Positions 54,200 through 64,000 of a DNA stretch of 64,000 nt are shown in pieces. Within the stretch, counting starts at the first letter, position 1; every line of letters starts with the position of its first letter. Source of the stretch: Gonocerus acuteangulatus (taxonomy: Eukaryota; Arthropoda; Insecta; Hemiptera; Coreidae). The position numbers were made by a program, and so were the translations under genes. The stretch is from contig OX328123.1 of the NCBI GenBank assembly GCA_946811695.1, positions 46,909,253-46,973,252 of the forward strand. The letters are read 5' to 3'. The notes below the pieces were generated by a model that saw only the letters and a program-made list of their open reading frames with translations, searched no databases and was not told the origin of the DNA.

Positions 54200-54885
54200 T
54201 GGTCTTTGTAATTGTCGATTTATTGTAGTAGAGTCCAAAATATTATTCTGAAACTTCATGACCGATAACTATGAACTTATTAAAACCATGAACTTCGAAA
54301 TTGTCTAAGCATATGTACTTACACCTATGATATATTAATATATGAGTAATTAGTAGATGTTGATCAAAAACATAGGAAAAATTGTATGAATTTCAATAAT
54401 AAAGGACAGCATTTCACAAGAAGAGACCGCCTCCATGGTTACTTGAGTTTAGAAATTATATACCTTAAAAAATAAATAATGAATATTTGGTTGATATTGT
54501 TTCGACATGAATAGGTTGTTATAAGCCTTAAATAATTAAGATACAGCTATACATTTTATTGAGTTCTTACTGCAAATCCTTCATAAAGCATCCATTAAAC
54601 AATACTATTTTTGAAACATTGAAAACAGCGATAAGTTTTATTTATTTTATTTTATGAATCATAAATGACAATATGCAACTATTTTCTACGTCATCAGCAG
54701 TAAAGCAATATATTGTTAATTTTCTAATTATTTGACTTACTAAGACTATATCATAAAACATATTTTACCTGCTTGGAACAAAATTCATATTTTTACTTGG
54801 CTCTAAAACAACTAAATTCTGTGGCTATTATAAAGGAAAATTATGTTCTGATGTAGATGAGGAATCCACACATATAGGTAGGAAA
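54200..54885. other. No recognisable feature
   Basis: AT-rich sequence without supported features. Confidence 0.4.
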
Positions 54886-54889
54886 TGTT

Positions 54890-55080
54890 GCTTACGGTGT
54901 TGACCTGATAACGCGAAACGTTTGCATCGTAACCCGTAGGCGACAAAATTTCTACTTTGTTCATACGTATTTGTCTGATCGTGCTGTGAAACGTTCCGAT
55001 TTTGATGAAATTAGGGACAAAAATACTTTGTATCAAAACGAAAGGTCAGGTACGATAACCAGCTGATCCATCCACCGGAA
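54890..55080 (-). mobile_element. Rolling-circle-like internal fragment
   Basis: Minus-strand phrases (GTCCCTAATTTCATCAAAAT, CGGAACGTTTCACAGCACGA, TCAGACAAATACGT) have the same layout as the 62280-62350 part of the family 2 element (CCAAATTTCATCACAATCGG ... GAACAGACAAATA). Ends are not visible. Confidence 0.35.
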
Positions 55081-56230
55081 CTCTGTTTTTTCGGCAAAAT
55101 TCGCGTTGGAAATCATAGCGCTTTTGGTTGTGTGTTAAGGTTTTTTCAAATACTTTTTTTTTATGGACGTGAGAATCGGATTATTACACACACACATTTT
55201 ATTACACACACATTTAAGGTGATATTAGATAACTAGAAGGTTTTGAGTCACTGAAAACGACGGAGGAATTCCAACATGTGTCCATATTTTCCAAATTTAT
55301 CAAGTGCGTCTGCCTTCCTTTCTACATATTTCCATAAATATTGTCCTTAGGTCTTCATCATTACATTTCAATGTTGTTGTTTTTTACGCTTGACCACATT
55401 CTAATTTTTAAGGATGCAGATAAAATTTCAAAACAGTTGTAAAAAGTATATCGAGTCTGTGCAAAGCGCTTTTTGTTCCACGCCTTATCATCAGTTCCAA
55501 CAAATTGTCCAGCTGAAGCGAACGTCCGTGTGATAAACGTAGTTCCAACTTTGGTTTAGTTTGGAAAAGAGGAAGTCTTAAAGAAATTATGGCATTAACA
55601 GTAACTGGAAGTTTTTGACATTTAGTATACGTTATTAATTATCTCGAAAGAGATTGAGACCATTCGAAAGCCTAATAAATATCCTACTAAGAAGGTACTG
55701 CTATATTTTGGTGTAGCTACCATTGACGGAGAAAATTGGTGCTTTGAGTTTTGAAAGTCCCAAATGTTACGGTATAATCGGTCAAAATCGTTCCTATTAA
55801 AAACCCCAAAACGTAATGATGATTCCTGTTGATGTTGCGGACTTGGAGAGGTCAGAGACAGGAACAAGATCGTTATCCCCTAAGTGGAACAGAACCTCTT
55901 TTATATAGATTAGAATTTATGTGCGTTAAGTCACGTGGTGTCATCCTTGCTCCCTCTCTCCTATAAGCATTGTCCTTAAGCTGTCATCGTTACATTTTAA
56001 TGGGCTTTTAAAGCTCGTCAAAGGACTTGACAAATGTTTTACATTATTCTCATTTTCAAGGATGAAGTTAAACTTTCTGAACAGTTGTTAAAATTATTTT
56101 GAGCCGGTGTAAAGCATTGTCCAGCTATACCAAATGTTCCAGATAATAAATTCCCTCACAAAGAAAAATTTTTGCACTTTGACACGCCACGTTTTGTGGC
56201 CTGAACATTATATATTATAAATTACCAAGT
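55081..56230. repeat. Diverged direct repeat, about 640 bp apart
   Basis: 55330-55480 (AAATATTGTCCTTAGGTCTTCAT, split as AAATATTGTCCTTAGG and TCTTCATCATTACAT; CAAAACAGTTGTAAAA) and 55965-56115 (AAGCATTGTCCTTAAGCTGTC; GAACAGTTGTTAAAATTA) are related. 55620-55870 resembles the family 2 internal module (ATTATCTCGAAAGAGATTG, ATTCGAAAGCCTAATAAATA). Confidence 0.5.
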
Positions 56231-56378
56231 ATTGGCGTGAAAAGGTCCAAAAATAGTGAGACTATAAGTTTAGGGGATGGAGCTGAGACAGTTGCAGGGT
56301 TACATACCTCAGCCCGGTTTACAAATATGATTGAAACAGAAGAAGTATCAAGTAAAAGAGCAAATCGTATCTTCTTAT

Positions 56379-56439
<61 letters not shown>
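56379..56439. repeat. TA microsatellite
   Basis: About 58 bp of pure TA, immediately before a family 2 type 5' end. Confidence 0.95.
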
Positions 56440-56440
<1 letters not shown>

Positions 56441-56745
56441 CAGAAACTGCGTCATCTAAGCGCGGTTCTTGAGTGACATTAGTAAAGGAATGACACATAA
56501 TTTCATTAAAATCTGTCCATTTTTTAGACAGCTAGAGAGCGAACAAAAATACTAAATGCGATGAAGATAGTTAGCCGTTGAGGTTATGTGAAGTCCAAGG
56601 ATGGTTGTGACTCGGCAAGAGTAAAAATAAAAATGTCAGATCTTCAAGCAAAAACCTTTATTGTACGTTTAGGCTGCACTTTAGAAGTGCAGGTAAGGAA
56701 AGGCGGGCATGTCATAATTGGGGAGGGAGGGAGGAACCGAGCTAA
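56438..56745 (+). mobile_element. Short family 2 derivative carrying a Penelope-like end
   Basis: 5' block GCAGAAACTGCGTCATCTAA GCGCGGTTCTTG resembles the family 2 start; 3' block GGGAGGGAGGAACCGAGCTA A resembles its hairpin half and CTAA end. Between them 56566-56650 resembles the Penelope-like terminus (ATGAAGATAGTTAGCCGTTG AGGT), at nearly the same distance from the 5' end as in the 61205 copy. Confidence 0.5.
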
Positions 56746-56749
56746 AACC

Positions 56750-57410
56750 ACGATTAGATTGTCCACGGAACGATTCTAAATGTGTAAAGCTGTCCCACAA
56801 AACGTAGCATATAAACACTGCAAAATAATTCTGCCATCTGTTTCTCCAAAATGTTCTTACCTTTAGAATTATTTCTTCTGTTCTTTCTTTAATTATTTAT
56901 TTACTCTTTCATATATTTTTAAAAAAACAACTTACCCTAAAATTATATTAAATCAAAGCAACTTGTTTTTTCTGTCAGTTAAAACTAGACATAAAGGAAA
57001 CTGGATGTTGAAACTGACTGATGAATAATATAAAGAGACGTCGTTTATCCAAGAGATAAAACTTACGCTTTCTCATCCGACACTGACATCGTGCATTCGT
57101 TGTCTGAACTTGCTAATTTGGTTTGAGTTGCTTTAACGTGAATAGCAAATATCCAGGATACGTTTTACAACGACTTCAGTTGTGACTTGATGTTTTATTC
57201 AGTCAATTAATTCCTTATTGACTAAGTTCTCGATCCCTAAATTTCTGTTTTATTTTTGAAGGCCGTCGCTTCGAATCATGTTGCTGCATAATGCAAAGAC
57301 GGAAATGCAGATGACACTGAAGCATTTGCATATGGTTATATGCGTTGTCGGATAGTGTTTTCTATACTTCCTCTTGCTCTGGGTAAAATGTAAACTCAAT
57401 CTAAAGTTCA
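56750..57410. other. No recognisable feature
   Basis: AT-rich. The open frame at 57250-57459 (-) is without resemblance to known proteins. Confidence 0.4.
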
Positions 57411-57415
57411 TACCA

Positions 57416-57491
57416 TTATCAGACTGATAATATACGTAGGAATATACGTAAAATAACACTGATAATATCAGTGTTATTTTACGTATATTCC
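57416..57491. repeat. Perfect 25-bp hairpin plus adjoining palindrome
   Basis: 57439-57491 is a perfect inverted repeat of 25 bp with a three-base loop (AAT), reading GGAATATACGTAAAATAACA CTGAT then its inverse. Immediately left, TTATCAGACTGATAA (57416-57430) is a second palindrome that shares the CTGATAATAT phrase, so alternative foldings are possible. Confidence 0.92.
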
Positions 57492-59211
57492 TTAAAGGCC
57501 TGCGTTCCCTTTTTCAACCCTTAAATCGTGAATACAAACATAAGACGAAGCAACATATATGTTTATTCAGCATTATTACGAAATCACTAAATGATTACAA
57601 AACCAGCCGTGGCTCAAAGACTTCTAAATACGGATTATTCAGTGATGAAATCAATTTTTCAAATTATTGTATAATAATATTGCCTTTGCTTCAAGAAATG
57701 AATATGTATACTCATAGTAAAAGACGAGAAAAACGTTTGCCGCCCTCAAGAAATTTTGTATATCATTGCTATAAACCAACAAGGATATCGGACAGTGTTA
57801 TCCTAAAAGACGCACCGAATCATAAAAATATTTGATTTACTTATAACGGAATCGAAGTTTTTAGTTAGGTTCCTGTAAGACAACTTAACCCTTATTCTAA
57901 GCGAGAAATATTTTGTAACTTGAAAGGTTAAGCGATAAATCCTGATTAATTTACACTTTCTGAGAAACATACATAAAAATTATTTTAAGGCAAAATTAGA
58001 ACCTAACCAGAGGAGGCACTATGCCATATATACATAATCAGTTAATCTTTACTTAAAAGAATCCAATATATCTAATCAGGTATGTGACATCACTATTTTA
58101 AATTAAGGCCCGCTGCATTAGTTATTTACTTCGGACAAATACGCTTTTGGCGCTTCTTTTTTATTTATTTTTTTAAATATCTTTATTTGCCAATTGTACA
58201 ATACAATTATAATTCTTATGTTCATGATTTGATGACATGAAGAAACGATAGGAAAAAAGCCCATTGGCCAAAACCTATTTACTTGGACTTTTATCTTAGG
58301 TTACAATTTCTTTTAGGGTGACTATTTACATTTTTTTTTTTTATTAAATTAACATTTTCTGACAATACAACACGCTTGAGTGGTAATACCTTCGATGGTA
58401 ATAACTTTTGGTTGCCCTATATTGAACAACAGTTATAACTTGTCCAATACAACTTGCCAGAGTATTTGGAAATGGGTGTAGAAATACATGCAGATTAGGA
58501 CAATTGGACTACAAAAGGAGAATTAGAATAGTTAAAGAGACAGAAGCCCTTTAGTCAGTGAGGGTAGCTCGGGAGATTCTCAGCGATGGTAGATAGCATC
58601 AGCAGAATTGCTTTTCTACATATTTATAAGTAATGTAATATAGTCAACAATTATAACATTGACCCAAAGAAAATACTCTTATTGAAGATATGTTAAGGTT
58701 GGTTGTGCTTGCACTCAAGCTATAATTTTTTAAAAATTGTCTTCATACCGGTGTCCTCCAATCTACCAGAAATGGTATTAGCAATAATACTGTACGTGAT
58801 GGGCAAACATTGGGGTAATATTTGGATTCAGCTTAAAAAAACATAAATTTTTGCTAAAACCTTTGCAGACCTGTGTAATAAATGTACGCATAGCGGTTTT
58901 ATGCAATGCGCCATGTATCATCAACTAAGTAACTCCAGGATGAAGTTGTTTGGGTCTCAATTACTGTACAATAGTTCAATAGAAACACATTCCTCAAAAG
59001 AAAATATTATTAAATTAAAGATTATAGCACACAATAAATGTATTACATTATAACTATAAGGCTGATATAATTATATTGCATAGTTAAAAACATATAAATA
59101 ATGCATAAAATAAATAAAAAGAAACAGGAACACTTTAGTATTTTTTTCCTTTTTTAAAATTCACTTCTTAAATATATTAATATAAAAAAAAGCAACATAT
59201 TTCAAAATTTA

Positions 59212-59215
<4 letters not shown>
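57492..59215. other. No supported gene in 1.7 kb
   Basis: AT-rich. 58170-58260 (ATATCTTTATTTGCCAATTG ...) could be the 3' UTR of a minus-strand retroelement, but no coding remnant follows. Confidence 0.35.

Positions 59216-59218
<3 letters not shown>

Positions 59219-59272
<54 letters not shown>
59219..59272. repeat. TA microsatellite
   Basis: About 54 bp of TA repeats in an AT-rich context. Confidence 0.95.
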
Positions 59273-59274
<2 letters not shown>

Positions 59275-59654
59275 TTATAATTTTTATTTAAATATTCCAT
59301 GATAGCACATGAAATTGTTATCAAGACAAGCGTATTGAGAAATATTTAGGAAAACAGAACAATGTTACATAGCACTAAAATGGTAGTTCCAGATCTGAAA
59401 AAAGGGAACTATTTCGACTCATTAGGTATATAAATTTATTTATTTAAATCTACATTGAAGTCATTTAATCTGGCCTTAGGAGCAGAAATCGGATTTCATT
59501 GAATAGACGTCATATTTGAGTGCGTTAAGCCAGTTGAAATTTCCATGGGTCTTGTGTACTGAAGCAAAATCACCAAATATGTGGTAGCACAGGCAATCAT
59601 CTGTAATAGGAATAAATGTATTATACAAACATCCATTCTACTGAATATTAAAAG

Positions 59655-60407
59655 TCCGTCACGCAGGAGCTGCATAACTAAGCACTTTCCTCATAATTGG
59701 ATAGTGTCGAGTGCATTCCTGAATAATTTGCTTAAAATAACCTATATAGATAAAGAAAATAAAAACATAAATAGTTCTACTCTTTTGCATTTTTTAAGAG
59801 CAGCCGTTTCAATTATTAATTTTGTAATTAATTTCCTTCTAGAGTTTTGTGTATGCGGGGTACTAAACTACGTACTAAATACACAAAGCTTTACATTCTG
59901 ATCTATTGATCTTGATGAGTTTCGCGAACCTACGTTTGGCGGGAGAATTCAATTCAAACATAGTACAAAGTAAAACCCCCTCCTTTCAATAAACCGATTT
60001 AGTTCATTTACACAACATTTCTTTCTTATTAGATAGCCAGGAGGTATACAGAGTTTCGTAACAATACAACAGAAATTCCGGTATAAGGAAATTAGTAATT
60101 TCTGTCCGGAGTAAACCCTCCCTTCTAGTCAACCGATTTTGTTTATTTTTATAAAAAAATTGTCTCTTCAGTTGAACACAATGAATACCGAGTTTCGTAG
60201 AAATATAACAAAAATTATGGCTGGTATTGGTAAATAGCTACTTTGGCTCCGGGATACCCCCCCCCCCCTCCAGATGGACCGATTTTGTTGGTTAACGAAC
60301 TCGTTCAATCGTTTGATGGGGGAATACTACATACCAAGTTTCGTGGCCAAAAAACTAAAACTCTGGCCTGTATCGCGTTAACGGATACATATATAACTAT
60401 ATATGCA

Positions 60408-60450
<43 letters not shown>

Positions 60451-60571
60451 TTTAACTGGGGTCATTTTCGGTGTCTACTAGGTAGGATCGATAAAGATTC
60501 GAAGAAATTTTTCAAAAATTCCGTCATGAGTGCAACCTCAATAGCTACTTTCCTCCGGAGGAAAGTGCTAA
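59655..60571 (+). mobile_element. Rolling-circle-like family 1 element, copy B
   Basis: 917 bp. Starts GTCCGTCACGCAGGAGCTGC and AAGCACTTTCCTC; ends in the hairpin ACTTTCCTCCGGAGGAAAGT followed by GCTAA and an A run. The interior has the same ACCGATTTAGTT repeats, C run (60257-60268), GTTAACGAACTCGTTCAATC block and TA tract (60408-60448). Shorter than copy A through fewer internal repeats. The open frames at 60243-60686 are translated from this non-coding DNA. Confidence 0.7.
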
Positions 60572-61100
60572 AAAAAAAAATAATGAGAAGAATACTTGCA
60601 GAACAGATAAGCGAATTATCTAATATGAAGAAGCCGCATGCGGTAAATTCCAATTCCTTCCAAGATGTTAAATAAAACTCCAGCAATTCCTAAAGATGTA
60701 GAAATGTTAATCGACCAATCATGCACAAAAGGTATAATTTATCTATGACTAGATTCTAATTATTTTTGTTGTAATTAACAGGAAAAAAAAATGTAATTAC
60801 ACTTGTTTTCTCTAAATAATGAGAAAATACATCGTCAACAAAATTTACTTACATTATTTACAAGAGAGTCTGTCCTATCTTCTATCAGTCTCTTGTACAT
60901 GACGTCATTCAGTTTCCTTGCCTGTAGATGAAGACATAATATATTAAATCCAATTTGAATATCTTAAATGTTAACAGTAAAAGACAGTCCAGAACTCGGC
61001 AAAACTGATTATATTTCTTAGATAGAGAACAACTATAATCAATGAAAAAGTTTTATAATTTTAAATTTAATATATTTGCTTCAATCAATTATTAAAAATT
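60572..61100. other. No recognisable feature
   Basis: AT-rich spacer between two family 1 elements. Confidence 0.4.
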
Positions 61101-61317
61101 CCGTCACGCAGCAGCTGCATAACTAAGCACTTTCCTCAGAATTTGGGTAGTGTAGATTGCATTCCTGAATAATTTTCTTAAAATATCCTAAATAAATAAA
61201 AAAAGTCCGACTCGCAGGAACTGCATCACCTTAGCGCGGTTCCGTTCTTATCTCTAGACTCATTTAAAATGATTAAAATAGAAGCTGTTATTATTTTGGG
61301 CACACATTTCTAGAAAA

Positions 61318-61475
61318 CATGAAGATTAGATAGTTAGCCGTCGAGGTGATAAGTAAAGATGGAATGGTTGGGATTCGGCTAAAGAAACCTCAATACGATT
61401 TTTGTTAAAAAAATCTATATTTAGGACGTTTCAGCTACTCATTGGTAGCCTTCGTCAGCATTTAAAGTGCTGGGA
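61318..61475 (-). mobile_element. Penelope-like terminal segment in family 2 element
   Basis: Collinear with 25456-25610, about 90% alike by eye: hammerhead-like motif, AT hairpin, TAGCCGAATCCCAACCATTC, CACCTCGACGGCTAAC and TAATCTTCATG end. It lies about 115 bp inside the family 2 5' end. Confidence 0.6.
61429..61468 (-). ncRNA. Hammerhead-ribozyme-like core
   Basis: Minus strand: CTGACGA, stem II (GGCTAC / GTAGCT, one G-T pair), GAAAC, GTC. Core bases are retained; the stem change is a wobble that keeps pairing. It is the third well-kept motif of this kind in the window. Confidence 0.5.
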
Positions 61476-62351
61476 GGCAGAGGAGGACCAAAGTTGACAG
61501 TTCCATCTTTACTTTCAAGATAGGTCTTATTTACGATCTTACCTGGATAGGCCAACCCGCCATAGGAAGGACCCCGCTAGGCAGTTGAAAAGTTATATCC
61601 CCATATAGTCCATATCTCTAAGATTAAATTGTTTTTCTTAACCCGATTTATTATCAAATACATTATCCAACTATAAGCAATTAAAAAATAACAAGGAATA
61701 AAAACAGACAAAAAGAACAGTTCGAATAAGCGAAATCAATTACTTTAATGTTTTAAGCTCTTATTTCTCCGATTGACATCGTCTAATCAAAACTTTCATC
61801 AGAATCTTTTTTGTAGAGCATTTCGTAAGCTTTCTAATGGTATTCTTCCGTTTACCAAGATTCTCAACCTTTTTCGAGATATTAAGGAAAGTATACAAAG
61901 TTACCAAAACGTTTTGTCTGTTAATAAAATATTTTATTCTAACCCTTCCTTTACTCCAAACGTAACCAAAATTTCAACATATTAGTTTTGATGAATGTAG
62001 AACATGCAGAAAATGTTTCAACTGAATCCCATGATTCTAAGCACCCAAACCAAAAGCGGTATTCAAAAACTATTTTTCCAATTTTCTCGAAAACGGTTAA
62101 AGCTATCGCCTTGAAAATGGTTTCATTCGTTTTCCTAGCCCAAGAAGCCTATAAAACGAGTACTTACAAGCTTATGAACTCAAAAACGTAAGCGTTGCGA
62201 TTTTTTTTGCGCGAATTTCGCCCCAAACGCCATCTTCCAGTGGGCGGATTCTGCTGGTTAACGAACTTGACCTTTCAAATTGGAAGACGGATTGTACCAA
62301 ATTTCATCACAATCGGACCATTAGGGAAGCCAGAAATGAGCGAACAGACAA

Positions 62352-62392
<41 letters not shown>

Positions 62393-62487
62393 AATTTAAA
62401 CCACCGTTATTTTCGGTCTCTAGGGGTTCTGAAACGCGAAATTTTCTAGTCGGCACTTCCGGATTGTTTCATTGTATCAACCCTATA

Positions 62488-62526
62488 AGCGGGGTTCCTC
62501 CCTATGGGGGAGGGAGGAACCGCGCT
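62488..62526 (+). repeat. Terminal hairpin of nested family 2 element
   Basis: AGCGGGGTTCCTCCCT and AGGGAGGAACCGCGCT with a short G-rich loop, one mismatched pair, directly followed by the terminal AA of CTAA. Confidence 0.85.
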
Positions 62527-63264
62527 AATAAAAACATGAACTTAATAAATACACAAAAACTTCATATTTTCGTCTTTTGAACTCACGCAGGAAGAGGATA
62601 CAGGACTGTAGGAGAACTTCCCCCTAGTGGTAGAAAGCGATCCTAGCGGCGGCTTTGAGAGCCTACCTCTGGCGGGCTAATTCTATTGAAATATAGTACA
62701 AAGTAAACCCCCCTTTCCGATAGACCGATTTAGCTAATTTATACATCACTTCTTTCTAATGAATTACCCACGACGTATACCGAGTTTCTTTACAATACCG
62801 CAGAAATTACGACCTGTATGAGTATATTAGTAATTTGGATCCGGAGTAAACCCCCCCCCCCTTCTAATGAACCGATTTAGTTTATTTTTACAACAAGTTT
62901 TTCTCTGTAGATTACCACTACGAATACCGAGTTTCGTCGAAATTCAACAAAAATTACGGCTGGTAGTGGCAAATTGGTAATGTGGGTCCGGAGTAAACCC
63001 CCCCTTCTAATGGACCGATTTAGTTTATTTTTACAACACATTTTTCTTTGTAGATTACCACTACGAATACCGAGTTTCGTTGAAATATATCAAAAACTAC
63101 GGCTGGCATGGACAAATAAGTGTTTTGGGTCTGGGGTAAACCCCCTCTACCGTTGGACCGATTTTGGTGGTTTACGAACTCGTTCAATCGTTTGTTAATT
63201 GAACGCTGTATACCAAGTTTCGTGACGAAAAAACAAAAACTCTGGCCGCTATCGTGTTAACAAA

Positions 63265-63278
63265 CACACACATATATT

Positions 63279-63347
<69 letters not shown>
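63265..63347. repeat. TA microsatellite inside family 1 element
   Basis: About 75 bp of TA just before AAATTTTTACGGGGGTCATT, the same relative position as the tracts at 24469-24487 and 60408-60448. Confidence 0.92.
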
Positions 63348-63349
<2 letters not shown>

Positions 63350-63480
63350 TTTTACGGGGGTCATTTTCGGTTCCAACTAGGTAGGATCGATAAAGATTTG
63401 AAGAAATTTTTCAAAAATTCCGTCATGAGTGCATGAGTGCAACCTCAATAGCTACTTTCCTTTGGAGGAAAGTGCTAAAA

Positions 63481-64000
63481 GTAACTCGCAGGAACTGTAG
63501 TTTAGCAAGTGTTTAGGCGCTACAACAATAAACTGACAGCATACTAAATAAAATTTACTACCTCCTTCCTTCTGAGCTTTCTCTTTTGGAAAACATTATA
63601 AAAAACCGTTTAGTAAAATACTCATTTACTGTCAATTCTATTTTTTTTTTTGTTGAAAAAAACAGCCAATTCAAAAGTGAGGTAAATAGATCCTTCAACA
63701 GACAAACCTACATTTTGAAATGTTAAGAACGGATTGCTCCTTGATCATTCTATTAAATAGACCCTAAGAACTGTTTTTGTAGGAATGTATAATAGTCCAG
63801 TATATAGAGGCTTCAAAAGGGGGTCGAGCTAACATTAATTCCCCCATAAGATTTATTTTTCTAATATCCTTAGGCAAGGTGTGAGTATGCTGAAACCAAG
63901 TTTTCAAACACGAAAGCCGGGGGGAGAACTCTTGGCAGACGAAAAACCGCGAAATTTTAGTACTATTTTCAGTTTTTCTTTAATTATTTAAAACCCGTTG
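63481..64000. other. Possible third rolling-circle-like 5' end, then unassigned
   Basis: Directly after the family 1 terminus the sequence reads AAGTAACTCGCAGGAACTGT AGTTTAGC. It resembles the family 2 start (GACTCGCAGGAACTGC), so a related element may begin here and run out of the window. Nothing else is recognisable to 64000. Confidence 0.35.

Larger units (their letters stand above)
61205..62528 (+). mobile_element. Family 2 element nested in family 1 copy C
   Basis: 1324 bp: GTCCGACTCGCAGGAACTGC and CTTAGCGCGGTTCC at the 5' end; hairpin 62488-62526 and terminal CTAA at the 3' end. The uninterrupted family 1 copies show the empty site, which fixes both boundaries to within a few bases. 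Interior: Penelope-like segment (61318-61475), a family 2 internal module (61640-61980, GCTTTCTAATGG, GACATCGTCTAATC), and a TATA/CACA tract (62351-62390). Confidence 0.72.
61101..63478 (+). mobile_element. Rolling-circle-like family 1 element, copy C, interrupted
   Basis: Left piece 61101-61200 (CCGTCACGCAGCAGCTGCAT ... TATCCTAAATAAATAAA) and right piece 62529-63478 (TAAAAACATGAACTTAATAA ... hairpin ... GTGCTAA) join to give a sequence collinear with copies A and B. The gap is filled by a family 2 element. Right piece includes repeats, C run (62851-62861), TA tract (63276-63345) and the terminal hairpin with TTTCCTTTGGAGGAAAGT. Confidence 0.75.

Noticed and set aside
60243..60686. Three overlapping small frames
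   Set aside because: They run through C runs, TA microsatellite and the terminal hairpin of the family 1 element.

Overview
This window is AT-rich, non-genic eukaryotic DNA, almost certainly animal and probably from an arthropod. The clues are I/Jockey-type LINE fragments, a Penelope-like element, tRNA-derived SINEs, piggyBac, hAT, PIF/Harbinger, Tigger and mariner relics, and a degenerate copy of a protein family I know mainly from arthropod gene sets. I cannot place it more precisely. I found no host protein-coding gene, rRNA or functional tRNA that I can defend, and nothing prokaryotic. Nearly every recognisable feature is a mobile element, a piece of one, or a tandem repeat.

Layout. 1-1640 is an 80-bp satellite beside a broken Tigger/pogo transposase (1815-2226). 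3791-4806 is a 24-bp minisatellite inside a 1.2-kb reading frame. 5-10 kb holds two copies of a G-rich terminal-inverted-repeat element, a DDE transposase remnant and a short mariner-like element. 10.3-12.1 kb is the best-preserved coding sequence of the window, a 598-residue LINE reverse transcriptase plus RNase H. 13-23 kb is sparse: a decayed arthropod-type protein, a second LINE end, mariner and LINE relics, and SINEs. 23-31 kb holds two rolling-circle-like (Helitron2/Helentron-type) elements, hammerhead-like motifs, a Penelope-like GIY-YIG endonuclease piece and two SINEs. 32.2-34.5 kb is a 113/100-bp satellite. 36-46 kb holds two piggyBac elements (one with a nested MITE), more SINEs and a PIF/Harbinger relic. 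46-52 kb holds a hAT element inside a Penelope fragment, a LINE ORF1, and a 1.4-kb transposon inside a G-rich element. 52-53.5 kb is a direct-plus-inverted repeat. 56-63.5 kb is again rolling-circle-like elements, one inserted inside another.

The main result is the layering. Target-site duplications and interrupted copies give insertion orders: piggyBac before the MITE at 37.4 kb; Penelope before hAT at 46.5 kb; the G-rich element before the TIR transposon at 49.9 kb; and rolling-circle family 1 before family 2 at 61.2 kb. The most unusual signals are the hammerhead-like cores in three or four element ends, the paired families whose 5' subterminal sequence matches their 3' hairpin, and the long coding minisatellite. 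All calls come from reading sequence and recalling families; no database search or alignment program was used.
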